In this document: positions 1 through 10,350 of the stretch, piece after piece
Layout of the letters: each line of letters starts with the position of its first letter
How positions within the stretch are numbered: the first letter of the stretch is position 1
DNA from: Lenzites betulinus
Lineage: Eukaryota > Basidiomycota > Agaricomycetes > Polyporales > Polyporaceae
Assembly (NCBI GenBank): GCA_022264855.1
Contig: JABYQU010000008.1
Location: 124,001 to 188,000 of the forward strand
Direction of reading: 5' to 3'
Length of the DNA stretch: 64,000 nucleotides
Notes under the pieces: generated by a model
Told to the model about the DNA's origin: nothing
Databases searched by the model: none
The model's input: only the letters and a program-made list of their open reading frames with translations
Program-made: the position numbers and the translations under genes

Positions 1-1697
1 TACCAGCCTTCTCTGGCTTGCGTACTCTCGCTTTGAGTGGAATGAACTGGCCTTTGGGCATTTCAGTGTTCGGTTTAGGCCTCGTTCCGTTCGCGGTCAA
101 CGTAGTACGTTACAGGTCTTTGCAAGGCGTGGAGTACGACCAACTGACCCGACGAGATGTAGTGGTTGATGGTTTTGCACGAAATCTCCGGCACGAACCT
201 GCCCATGCTCGGCTGCGGCGCTTTGGAGGACATCACACTCCGCCAAACTATTATGTCAGTCAGCCTCTTTGCTATACCCTACTACCATCACTGACTGTTG
301 TATTCAGAGGTGTGTACATCTTACTGCCTCTTAAGGGGTGTGTAAGTTCAGCTGGGACATAGGTGTTTCACTCTCGCGAGGATCCCTCATCCTGTCAGAT
401 GTGATCGCCATCGTCGTGACATGGAGAACATGGAAGGGCAAGGGCTTACACATAGCCGGGGTCGTATCGACTCTGTCCGACGTCTTGATGTACAACGGTC
501 AGTCATACCTCAACCGATCTCTGGTTACTCTCAATACTTATATCTCGGGTGACTGTCGTATCGCTCAGGAACGATTTACTTCTTGCAAGTACCATGAGCA
601 TCCATGAGCGATAAATAGGCTAGCTAACGCACGCGTGGCCGCAGATTCGTCGTCATCTGCAACACTATTCACCTCTCACTGACGCTCATCTCGGTAACTT
701 CCTCAACTGCCTCTGTCACCGTTCAGACATTGATGCCCGGCACTCTCGAAAATTAGATCGTCACCCCGCTCCAACAATCCAGCCTCGTAACATCGCTAAC
801 CGAACCGTAAATCAAACCCGCTACTTTATCACTGATATCTCACCACTATGACCACGCTTTGCAGCATCACCGCGATCCTCATCATGCGCTTCCTCCTCGC
901 GCTCCAGAGCGCAAACCAGGCGTCCATGGGAAGAGACACCCTCAGCGGCGCAGACCACCGCCCCACGCTCTCCGTGCCAACCGACGGGGACACACTCCGG
1001 TTCGCGTCCATCGTCATCGGGTCCATCGGGGAGTCGTTCGACGGCACCCCGGCTGACCATCGGTACGACGACGACGCTCCACCGGATGTCATGGCTGAGG
1101 ACGAGGAGATGGGGAAGGAGACGCCGAGCTCGGGTTATAGTATGACTGCCGTAAACTCGGGGAGCGCATTCGCCCTGGACGTGGCGCCTGAGGGTCGCGA
1201 GGTAGAGTTTGGAGTACCAGGGTCATCAAAAGATATGTAAGACTCTTCGGATCTTGTCCCCTCGTTATTGTGGTGGTATCGGGAGAGTGTAGTCATGTAC
1301 TTGCAAGCTTGTGAATACAGAGGGCTGTGTCGCTGCCGGACGTCGCAACCAGAAGCATCACTTCAAGCCAAGAATCCTCTGCTAATCAGTATTCGGTACA
1401 GACACCCCATTTTCAACAGCCTCGAGGCTTCAGGGCATACGTCGAACAGTTTTGTCCTTCCAGGGTCGGAGTTCTGCACATGTCCTTGGCTCCGATGGAC
1501 CCTTGCGTACTCCCACAGTGATCATGCGATAATCTACTCGTAGGACCAGGTGGTCGTTGAGCTGCGGAGCGAAGAAGTCGGACAATAGGTCGACGGGGCC
1601 ATATATAATGGCTCAATTGTCTCGAGGGGAAATTAACACGCAGTCTCACCCAACCACCCTTGCACACGTCGCCAACCGCTTCCGCTTCAAGTTCTAG
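1..1697. other. 5' stretch without a recognised gene
   Basis: I recognise no protein family here. Open frames exist, for example 848-1240 on the plus strand (130 codons, starting MTTLCSITAILIM with a weakly hydrophobic N-terminus and an acidic tail). None has a domain, a credible intron structure or a repeated neighbour that would let me call a gene. The 848-1240 frame is the best candidate for a small secreted or orphan protein, but it overlaps equally long frames on the other strand, so I leave it as unassigned. Confidence 0.3.
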
Positions 1698-2294
1698 ATG
1701 TCGCGTCAACTGCTCCGTCACATCCTCCGCCTCGAAGAGTACTCCATCGTCGTTTCCCAGTACGAACGAGGATGCTACAGCGTAGGAAACGAAGAACAAT
1801 TTCACTGGGCTATCGTGATCATCACCAATGAGAACGAAAGAAAGGGCTACATGTACCAGGCCGTCAACAAGGTCTCGCGCACACCCGAAGGACTCGGTGT
1901 GGTAGTGTGGGAACTCTCTACATCTGACGAGGTGTCGCTGGAAAAGTCGCGCAGATGTCTTGGGGCGGTCCGTGTCGGAGTGGTCAAGCAGAAGGAATTA
2001 CAAGACCTGCACAAGGTCAGCAGCTCGTTTTATTATATTCTTCCAGGCTGTCGAATTCGCTGACCATCGCACCCGCGCCAGGCGATTGTCAACCACCCCC
2101 CTGTGGACACAGGCAAGCCTGACGGCTGGAACTGCCGTGACTGGGTCATGGAGTGCATTGAGATCATGAAGGAGGGCGGATGGGCGTACGATGGTATCAA
2201 TCAGCAAGGGGATCTGTTCCCCACGTTGAAGCAGGCCAGCGTCCAGACAAAGGAACTGGGTCGTCTGTCCGTGTTGGCCTTGGGGAAGGTCTGA
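1698..2294 (+). CDS. Basidiomycete hypothetical protein (DUF6914-like), two exons
   Basis: Two exons, 1698-2015 and 2082-2294, joined in phase 0 across a 66-nt GT-AG intron (donor GTCAGC, branch-like CTGAC at 2060-2064, acceptor CCAG), give 176 residues. Visible motifs are FHWAIVI near residue 35, a YQAVNK segment, EKSRRCLGAVRVG near residue 83, and after the junction GWNCRDWVMECI. This arrangement matches a small single-domain family expanded in Agaricomycetes and annotated only as hypothetical; I believe it is DUF6914, but that name is from memory. The conserved His, Cys and Asn are reminiscent of papain-like fold proteins, which is speculation. No signal peptide or membrane segment is visible. 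The 5' leader carries ATATATAATGG at about 1601-1611, possibly a TATA-like element. Confidence 0.62.
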
Positions 2295-2564
2295 AACGGG
2301 CTCTGACTCATTTGTACCATCAATAGTCATGCACAAACGTATACTGCTCCACTAGGGCTCTCGCTAACAATGTCGATGTATTACCGTAGGGTCCTTGGCG
2401 TGCAGTACTATCCAGTGGCGTACTTCAGCATGAGTGTAACGTAGCAAGGATACGGCGAAAAGTGCAAATCCAGGTTATATGTATGTTGGCAAATGTCTAA
2501 ACCTCGACGGTATTAGATCAGTATGAGCAGAAGTACAAGTGAGCGGGCAAAAACTCACGATACT
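2295..2564. other. Convergent intergenic spacer
   Basis: Spacer of 270 bp between the stops of two convergent genes. No ORF or repeat stands out. Confidence 0.5.
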
Positions 2565-3359
2565 TCAAAAGAAGCCCACTATATGTTCCGTGAGGTAGCG
2601 CTCGACCTCCCACTCGGCCTTGTAGTCCTTGTCGAACAAATCCTCGACAACTTCTATCCAGACATCGCCTTCAGACTTGGGTGAGGGGGGGCACCACACG
2701 GCCTTCATGAATTCCCAGTGCTCGGGATACCATCCTGCTTGCTCCCAATCCAGCAAAGCGACGATGGTATCCCCCTTGACCATGATGTTGCGCGGAGCGA
2801 TGTCCCCGTGGGTGAAGACGACGGCATGGTCAACGCGCAAACGCGCCCGAACCTCCGGAAGAGTGGCAAACTCGTTGTAGTTGGCCGTCGTCTGTATAAG
2901 GCGTTCGTTGAATGCGTCCTCGTTTGCGAATGGTCCCACTAGGCCGAATCCGGTGAAACGGGCATCGTTGAGCGCATCGCCATCCAGAGAGCAGATAGAG
3001 CGGCCATGAGGGGACTGCAGCGTCCGGAGCTGAGATACGAACGAGCGTAGTTGCTGAGCGATCCTCCTCCGCTGGTCAGCGTTCAGCGTATGCCAGACTG
3101 CTTCTAAGTTCGTTCCCTCAACCTTCTTCATCAGCAGGTAGCGGTTCCCGTACCCATCGTCTGAAGCGATGACCCGGGGTGTAGGGATGGAAGTGTGGCG
3201 TTGTACAAAACGTATGATATCGGCTTCCTTGGCGCCCCTTGGCGAGGATATCTTTAGGACGAGGTCAAATGGGAGGGGAACTATACGTCCATGAAAGCGT
3301 GGGCCCCCTATAGTACGAACCCAATCGACAACTAGGATGAATATAGTGGCGAGGATCAT
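2565..3359 (-). CDS. Aminoglycoside phosphotransferase-family protein (APH/kinase-like fold)
   Basis: A single-exon frame of 264 residues on the minus strand. It shows the APH catalytic loop HGDIAPRN (His184, Asp186, Asn191), followed by the metal-binding Asp in LLDWEQAGW (Asp204) and YPEHWE. Upstream is a strand with DLVLKIS (Lys36), then EADIIRFVQRHTSIPTPRV and YLLMKKVEG, typical of the N-lobe and hinge. In fungi this family is large and mostly of unknown substrate; resistance to aminoglycosides is not implied. The first residues (ILATIFILVV) are hydrophobic and could be a short anchor, or the true start may lie downstream. No introns are needed. The length is close to the usual 250-300 residues. 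Confidence 0.85.
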   Translation of the reverse strand: MILATIFILVVDWVRTIGGPRFHGRIVPLPFDLVLKISSPRGAKEADIIRFVQRHTSIPTPRVIASDDGYGNRYLLMKKVEGTNLEAVWHTLNADQRRRIAQQLRSFVSQLRTLQSPHGRSICSLDGDALNDARFTGFGLVGPFANEDAFNERLIQTTANYNEFATLPEVRARLRVDHAVVFTHGDIAPRNIMVKGDTIVALLDWEQAGWYPEHWEFMKAVWCPPSPKSEGDVWIEVVEDLFDKDYKAEWEVERYLTEHIVGFF

Positions 3360-4543
3360 TTGTGAAATGGGAGTAGATGAGAGTGGAGTGGTGCCGGTGA
3401 GGGAGAAGTCACGATGAGTGGCCAGGTGTTAATCCGGACTTGCACAGCTTTCGACGGAATCCTCCGCCACTGATAATAATTAACTATTATATATTGCGAC
3501 GCGTCACCCGGTATTACCTGTCGCTGTTGCTATTTGCAATAGCGGTAGGGAATAAAAAGCGAGCGCTAGGCGATTTCCCCAAGTCATGGTTCATTGTGCT
3601 TGCACATTGTAACGTCTGGAGACTATGTCCATGGGCCCTTCGTAGCCCTTCGTAGTATGACCTCAGGCCTCAGATCTTGCAGCATGGTACATATACATGC
3701 CCTTTATAATTCTCTGTATATCTAACGAATCGGGTGCGGAATCACTGCGTAAACGGCCAAGTTTCCATTGCGTGAAATTACCCCGGTTATGTTGGATTGC
3801 ACGCTCCATAGCCACGGATCGAAATCCCGCGTAAGTCCCCGAGGCAACGTGAAATTCCGTTGGGTATTCGCAGTAGTAATCACGGTGGTAATCACGTCGA
3901 ATTGCCTACCTCATTGCCGCAGCGTCACTTGATATAACCACTGCGGCAACGTTCGAGTCTTCGTCAGATTACAGACAGGTAACGTTGTGGCTATCCGTGA
4001 TAATGCCTCGGAAATCCGCCATTTCACGCATGTGTACATTGGTGTAAACCGTCGACATGCGGTGGTGGCAGGCACTCATTCATATGAACATACTAGAATA
4101 TACTGCTGGCCAGAGATATATTGAAGCGGCAAGTACTACATATGTGGTCGATATATATTATGTACTTGGACGTAGTAGGTATACTGGGAGAGCCGGGGGG
4201 CGTGCGTCAGTAAGGAGTTCAGGTAACATGTACTAAGTTAGCGGATCTGTACTACAGCTTGAATCACTTACTTATTCACGCTAGAGCACACAGTACTCAC
4301 CCAAGCATGTGTATGTGTGAGCAGCGATGTTGCACTACGGCGCGGGCGCGGGCGCGGCTGGGACCGTACACATGAAGTCAAGGATGGTGAGGCTCTCATG
4401 TCTCTGGCCACTTATGAGTTAGCAAGGGTGAGTAATCTTCAGAACTGCGCCAGGACATGACACCACATACCTTGAATGAAACTTACATGCTCGAAGACCG
4501 ACCCACCTGCCCACGAAGGCTCGCCCATCACTTGTTGTTAGTT
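3360..4543. other. AT-richer intergenic stretch
   Basis: About 1.2 kb with no gene I can support, upstream of the kinase-like gene and ending at the LTR of element A. It contains a short GC-rich GGGCGC repeat at about 4340-4358. The last five bases before the LTR (TAGTT, 4539-4543) would be one half of the target-site duplication of element A; the partner is not in the window because the other end of A is lost. Confidence 0.5.
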
Positions 4544-4839
4544 TGTAAGAATGACGGGGTAGGTGCCTTACTGGGCTCCTATCCCTTGGGTACTCTGGTC
4601 CGGGCTCGTATTTGGGCTCGGCGTACTCGTAGGGATGGTGGAGGGTAGTAAGGACTTACCCTCCACCAGGCGCCCGAGTTCCGAACACTCGGGACACCGT
4701 ACGCGGTGGCATTACATACATGCGGCTATCCGCGCGCTAATATGCGCGCGTGTACGTATTGTCCGATTCCGTATATTTTAGTTGTGCGTTTCGCACAACT
4801 AAAGGATCCTGTAGGAGCGCAGGATACGCGCTCCTTACA
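4544..4839 (-). repeat. 3' LTR of element A (296 bp)
   Basis: On the minus strand it begins TGTAAGGAGCGCG and ends ATTCTTACA, so the ends are the inverted repeat TGTAAG/CTTACA, as in LTRs. It directly follows a polypurine tract. It is built largely of perfect hairpins: 4637-4667 (11-bp stem GGTGGAGGGTA), 4673-4693 (stem CCCGAGT/ACTCGGG) and 4777-4803 (12-bp stem TTTAGTTGTGCG). The exact left border rests on the terminal TG and inverted repeat only, because the second LTR is not in the window. Confidence 0.7.
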
Positions 4840-4850
4840 CTCTCCCCCAC
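4840..4850 (-). other. Polypurine tract of element A
   Basis: On the minus strand the 11 bases GTGGGGGAGAG lie immediately before the LTR's TG. Retroelements prime plus-strand DNA from such a tract. Element B has a very similar tract (GTGAGGGGGAGA) at the same place. Confidence 0.7.
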
Positions 4851-5182
4851 TAGACCTGATCCCAGGTCTACAGATGTATAGTAAAGAATATAAATAGTAT
4901 ATATTTTTTGAGGGCCACAAATAGCAGTGGCCATTACGCCTATGATACACAGAAGTCGTCGTGGCGTCCGACGGTTCATGGTAGGGGTCACCGATAGGTG
5001 ACCCTGCGTCTGGGTGTACGAACCGTGCTCGACGAGGCTGACGGTAAGAGGCGGCATGCCCGATAATATACTCGTCCACCAATTTCGGTGGGGTTATGAT
5101 AGTTGATTAGCCAATAGTAGTCGACGCAGGTGGGGCAGGCACCTGCGCGGTGATAGTATCATGGGCGGTGAACCACATAGGT
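4851..5182. other. 3' non-coding segment of element A
   Basis: Lies between the accessory ORF stop (5185-5183, minus) and the polypurine tract. No ORF. It contains several short inverted repeats, for example around 4910-4945 (GGGCCACAAATAGCAGTGGCC) and around 4985-5005 (GGGTCACCGATAGGTGACCC), probably transcript 3'-end structure of A. Confidence 0.45.
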
Positions 5183-8100
5183 TCACGACGCCATGGACGT
5201 AGCATCGTCGTAAGGAGGGGGAGCATCGCCTCCCGGCTCTCCTTGAGTCTCTTGACGAGCCCCTGCGTCACCCATTTCGGTGACCGGGGCCGTGGTGGTG
5301 GGCGTAGCCTCGCCCTCCTCGACCTCCATGTTGTCGTTTGACGCGTGAGCTGGAGGGGGAGGAGCGGGGTTAGCGGCCGGAGCCTCGTTGGTAGCGGTCG
5401 ACGTGGGTGTCGCCGCTATGTTTAGGGATTGGGGAGGGGGTACATTGACCACCTCCGATACAGAGTGTATGCCGGGGAGAGCCGTGATAGGTTCCCCGGG
5501 AGTGATTCCTTCGCGAGCGGCGCGGGATCGCGCGGCCGCGTCGCGGTGCTCGTCTGCCCACTCGATGGTGACGCCTAGTCGGGCGTACCAGAGTGCGACG
5601 TGAAACAGGGACAGCGCGTCCTCTGCGAAGCTGCCGGGATATGCCTGCGTGGTGCTCTCGGGGCTGACAGGGTACTGTCCCGTCAGAATGATATGACGGT
5701 ACAGGCCCGGCACTGAGAACAATACGTTCGTCAGCGAGAGCCACCGTCCGCGTTCAGACGGGGTTACACGGCGCCAGCAGCTGTTGTAACAATGATGCAT
5801 CAAATCCCGTACGCGCCCAGGACGCGTTATGCACCACAGGCCGTACGTTAGCGCCTTAAATAAGCGCCCATCTGAGTTACAATATAACCTTCCCAATAAG
5901 GCAGCTGACCCCGGCAAGCCCAACAGGCCCTATTATCACTACTGATAACAGGCGCTTTTTGGTGCACCTTCCCAAAATGGTAAGTACTGATATCTCTTAT
6001 CTCCTCAGCGCTTGTTTGATCATATCTGTGTATCTATCTAATCTGTAGGGCGCTTTTTTGGCCATTTCCGGCCTCCTCGGCTAATGGGACCCTAGGTATG
6101 CCCCTCCTCCCTTGCTCTATCTTGCTCATTTCTCATCCGTTTCGCTTCGTTCTTTTTGCATTAGGTGGCGTTTTCAAATGCGATCAAAACGCGCTACTTT
6201 TCGCGCCGTATAGTGAGCTACAAATAAATTCGAAAAAAACGCGCAGATTGGGCGCTTCCTGGACAAATTGGCCTACTGCAGGACCAGTTTGCGTCGCACC
6301 GCGGTCGCGCTGGGCTCGTTCGAAAGCGATTATCCGTCGCTTTCGAACGAGCCTAGCGCGACACGAATCGAACGAGAACTCGCTGAGATGTTGTCCTGCC
6401 AATGGGCAGGAGGACATCCTGCAATATCTTCACCAGTTTTCACTCGTTTCCCTTCGTGTTTCTTCACTATTGTACCCACTGATGTCTCTGAAATAGGTGT
6501 ACAATTCGTTCCGTGTAAAAACGAGGTCAAATTGCCCCAGGAGGCGTCCAGTGCTCGTTCACTGGGCGCCTCCACAAGCGATTGCCTTGCGAGCTTTGCC
6601 CCGAGCGCGGCGCAAAGTACACCGTTGGAAAGCGGTGTGCAGCCGCTTTCCGGCGATGTACTTTTCGTCGCAGTACGAGCATTGGCTGTCTCAGTACGCT
6701 ATTTTTACTAGGCCGCCCTTTCTTCGCTTATTACACTCTCAATAATGCTTCAATGCGCGCGAAAACTGGTACATACGTGTCGTCCATATATACGAAGATG
6801 TGTACCAATTTACAAGGGAAACAGACGTCTTATGCTATAGTTACTTGTATTATACCCTCAGGAGGGTAAATAGGCGCCCGTGGAGCGTCTTAAGACGATG
6901 TGGGCGGCTATGGGCCGTTTTGCAGCCACAGCATGCCAAAACTTGAAGCACTGCAAGCCTCTAACTATAGCTATGCCTCTAATACATATCTCAGCCATTA
7001 CTCATCCTATCAGTATGATATTAGGCTTGTTACAAAGCTATAGACTGTGCCAATCTACCTGTATACATCTGGTAATATATATATTTGTACAAACTGTCTA
7101 AATAGTAAAATATGGGCGACATTTTGCTGTTTCAGGGGTTTCAAGCAGTATCTAAGCACTGTATTATGTTCTATATACTGTACAGACCCTGAAACACCCT
7201 CAGGGGGGTCTAATACACTGTATAAACATGGTCTGTGGGGATGTAATACTCCACTCCCTGCTGTGGAAGAAGTGGAGAGTAAGTCTAAATGTGAGGAGAG
7301 GGCAGGGGGAGAACATCAACTTGTAACACACAGGGTGGTCGCCTTGCCACGCAAAAAATACTGTCGGAAAGCTGCATTCAGCCGCTTTCCGACGGCATGT
7401 TTTGCGCGGAAATCGGACGCGAACTGGTGGAGGTATTGCCCAAGGAAGCGCCCAGTAGGTGAACACTGGACGCTTCCCTGGGCAACCACATGTTCGTTTC
7501 GCGCAAAACGAAAGGTATATCTAGTTAGAAATAGTTAGCAGGTATAATCGTCAGCAAACACCAAGCAAAACGAACCAGAGCTGAGGGCGATATCGCAAGA
7601 TGTCCTCCTGCCCATTGGCAGGAGGACATCTCGACGGGTTCTGGTCCGATTCGCGTCGCGCTAGGCTCGTTAGAAAGCGATTGATAGTCGCTTTCTAACG
7701 AGCCCAGCGCGACCGCGGTGCGACGCAAACTGGTCCTGCAGTAGGCCAATTTGTCCAGGAAGCGCCCAATCTGCGCGTTTTTTTCGAATTTATTTGTAGC
7801 TCACTATACGGCGCGAAAAGTAGCGCGTTTTGATCGCATTTGAAAACGCCACCTAATGCAAAAAGAACGAAGCGAAACGGATGAGAAATGAGCAAGATAG
7901 AGCAAGGGAGGAGGGGCATACCTAGGGTCCCATTAGCCGAGGAGGCCGGAAATGGCCAAAAAAGCGCCCTACAGATTAGATAGATACACAGATATGATCA
8001 AACAAGCGCTGAGGAGATAAGAGATATCAGTACTTACCATTTTGGGAAGGTGCACCAAAAAGCGCCTGTTATCAGTAGTGATAATAGGGCCTGTTGGGCT

Positions 8101-10027
8101 TGCCGGGGTCAGCTGCCTTATTGGGAAGGTTATATTGTAACTCAGATGGGCGCTTATTTAAGGCGCTAACGTACGGCCTGTGGTGCATAACGCGTCCTGG
8201 GCGCGTACGGGATTTGATGCATCATTGTTACAACAGTAGGTGACGGCGCGTCAAAGCGCGGCGACCCATCTGGTGGAACTCGACGTGGACCAGTTGCGGC
8301 CGACCGTCGGGGGCGACCGTCATCCACGACGGACGAGACGACGGGTAGTTCTTCATCCACTTGCGAAGCTCCTTCGCAGTGGAGTCCAGCCGTGGCTGCG
8401 CGAGCTTCACGTGCGGCTGCTGCTTGGAGCGATACGGCCGTCCTGCAATCGGGCGGTCGTTGCGGGTGGTGGGCATCGGCAGATGCGCCGTGCTTGTAGG
8501 GATTAACCCCGGCGGCGTATATGCAGCCGGGTGGGGCTGGTCTACGGTGGGACCTGTCCGATTGGATGGGCCACCCGAGGGACCAGCTCGGTCGGGGTTC
8601 CGCCAGCTGCTCACCAAGACTTGTAATCCCCGCACGCTGGTCAGTGCGGGGTTGGCGTTGACCTGCGCCAGCAGATGTTGTATGCGATGCCGCGCCTGAC
8701 CCATGTCAGTGTGCGAGGCATCCAAGATTTGCCGGGCCTCCTCTTGAGTCATTGGCACGAAGTCATACCAATGGTTGGTGAGCTTGGGGTCCGAGTTCGC
8801 CGGTGCGGCTAACTCGTCGTGGGGCCAGTTGGGGATGAGCGACTGATGAGAGGCGGCAGTCGTGCCTGTCCACGTCATCGTGCCCGGGCGCGGAGGAGCT
8901 GGTACTCCTCGACGCGCGTTCCACATCACTTGCCGACTCGAAATACGCCGCGCCCGTTTGGCGTCGAACGTAGCCTCGTCTTCCGACGAGAAGTCGTAGT
9001 CGACCATGGGGTGCGGGGCCGGCTCTTCCCGCGGCGGCTCGATTCTTTGGGTCTCGGGCGACGTCTGCGTCGGCCGAGTCGTGGTAGACGATCCTTGTCG
9101 GAACATGTCAAATCCACGAACGTCCCCTGCTGATATTGGCGGGGGAAAGCGGGACGACATGTCCTCGTGCCTATCCCCGCGCCGCACCGTCCTGTCCTCG
9201 TTGGGACAGCTGTAAGGTTGGTAACGAGCAGTTTCTGCTCGAGACTCCTGTTGTTTCTTCATATCCTCCAGCTGCTGCTGGAGTCGATCCTTCTCGTCTT
9301 GCAGATCGTCGTACCGCTCGCGCTCGTCGTTGCGCTCGCGACGGTACCGCTCCATCGTCTCACGACGCTCATCTGCGAGCCGCCGTGCCTCCTTCAACTG
9401 CTCTTGCAGTTCGGCTATACGCCGCTCGTTCTCCGCGGCGTCCCCTCCCTCCTTGGAGCGACTATGCTCCTCGAAGTACTGCCAGAACCGGGCTTGAAGC
9501 TGAGCTTGCACGCTCATTTGAGCTTCGCGCAGCGATGGCTCCGACTGCGCGCCCCGAAGATGGCGGATGAACTCGGCGCAGATCACGCAGCCCGTCGTAT
9601 GCGCGACGAGGAGCGGATGCTCTGCTACCGGTCCCCAGGCCAGGTTCATGCTCAGTGGCATGATGGGCGGCATCCCTGGCATTACGCCCATGGGAGCGAC
9701 CTGATTTTGGGGCGGAGCAAACGCTGAGACCGACACCCCGTGTGCTTGAGGGTACGCGGGCGGGTACGCGTAGCCGTATCCCGGCTGCGGATATTGATTC
9801 GTAGGCGGTGTCTGCGTTGGGGCACCGCCGTACTGGTACTGGGCCGGATATGGCGCAGGATACCCAGCTACTTGCTGATGCACGGCTGGGGCGGCAGGAT
9901 CCGGGAAGGCCACGTTTGGTGGCATGGCGGTAGAGGGGGGTGCTGGGCGGTCCACTACCATTTCGGTAGTGGCGCTCGGGGGTGCATTGAGGGGCGCGTG
10001 AGGCGGCTGGGATTGGTCGGGGTTCAT
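5183..10027 (-). pseudogene. Element A accessory ORF (coiled-coil protein), split by a foldback insertion
   Basis: Coding segments are 10027 to 8243 (595 codons) and 5767 to 5183 (194 codons and stop). They are separated by the foldback element and one copy of its 7-bp duplication; without these the frame is continuous and 789 residues long. Visible parts in order: a Pro/Gln/Tyr-rich N-terminus (about 1-130), a segment with CVICAEFIRHLRG, a long Arg/Glu/Gln-rich coiled coil (about 170-270), a variable linker, then PMTQEEARQILD, VSSWRNPDRAGP, WMKNYPSSRPSWM and, after the junction, LTNVLFSVPGLYRHIILTG. I recognise this as a protein type that recurs beside Ty3/gypsy elements in Agaricomycete genomes, always as hypothetical; I know no function. 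As it stands, translation from 10027 runs 4 codons past the insertion point into the foldback and stops at 8228. It follows pol in the same orientation, so it is not gag in the usual place. Confidence 0.75.
5775..8242. mobile_element. Foldback element FB1, copy 1 (2468 bp, long inverted arms)
   Basis: Flanked by a perfect 7-bp duplication ACGGCGC (5768-5774 and 8243-8249). The ends are CAGCAGCTGTTGTA and, on the other strand, CACCTACTGTTGTA. Inverted arms of roughly 0.65 kb match closely from both ends (5775 to about 6440 and about 7560 to 8242), and the mirrored pattern of stem-loops continues inward. No transposase or other credible coding region is present, so it is non-autonomous. Successive hairpins in the left half (6307-6358, 6388-6417, 6540-6573, about 6609-6672) are mirrored by hairpins in the right half (about 7350-7421, 7444-7477, 7599-7631, 7658-7710). 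A second, nearly identical copy lies at 13443-15875 in the opposite orientation. I cannot assign a transposon superfamily. Confidence 0.9.
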
Positions 10028-10350
10028 GGCGGTGGTGCGAGTGTTGAGGGCGAGTGGGTGAGTGAGAGAGTCGTAGTGAAAGCAAGAGAGACGAGTGTGA
10101 AGTTAGGCGAGCGCGAGCTGGCAATTCGCCAGTCGCAGGGTCGCGGAGCCACGCTAAGCGCTGGCTGAGCTCGAATCTGAGCTGTAATTACGCGACGCGT
10201 CGCGCGTAGCACATGTGACCGCGTGCGAGCGCTTGCTAGCAGGTGGCTGTGCTCGCGCCTTCAACGCCGGACGCACAAGTCCTTTTCTCCTTTGACGCCG
10301 CACTGGCTACACTCGCCGTATCGGCGTAGCTACTCCCCACCGCACACGTA
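10028..10350. other. Spacer between pol and accessory ORF of element A
   Basis: About 320 bp on the minus strand between the pol stop and the accessory ORF start. GC-rich, with several short palindromes (for example ACGCGACGCGTCGCGCGT near 10191-10208). It could hold a promoter for the accessory ORF, but no defining motif is visible. Confidence 0.35.

Noticed and set aside
2565..3359. Antibiotic-resistance gene interpretation of the APH-fold protein
   Set aside because: Fungal genomes carry many APH-fold proteins of unknown substrate; nothing in the context indicates resistance or horizontal transfer.
5775..5923. Outward-reading 47-49-codon frames in all four FB1 arms (GLPGSAALLGRLYC...), open into flanking DNA
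   Set aside because: They begin at TTG, not ATG; the first ATG leaves only a few residues (MHHCYNS) before the border. The frames are identical because the arms are repeats, not because of coding selection that I can show.
6098..7538. Many 70-160-codon frames inside FB1 (and the same ones on the other strand in copy 2)
   Set aside because: No family motif, overlapping on both strands, and built from the hairpin stems. A transposase would be far longer and recognisable.
9462..10124. 220-codon minus-strand frame overlapping the accessory ORF of element A
   Set aside because: Out-of-register shadow of the same strand's real ORF (Ser/Arg/Pro-rich).
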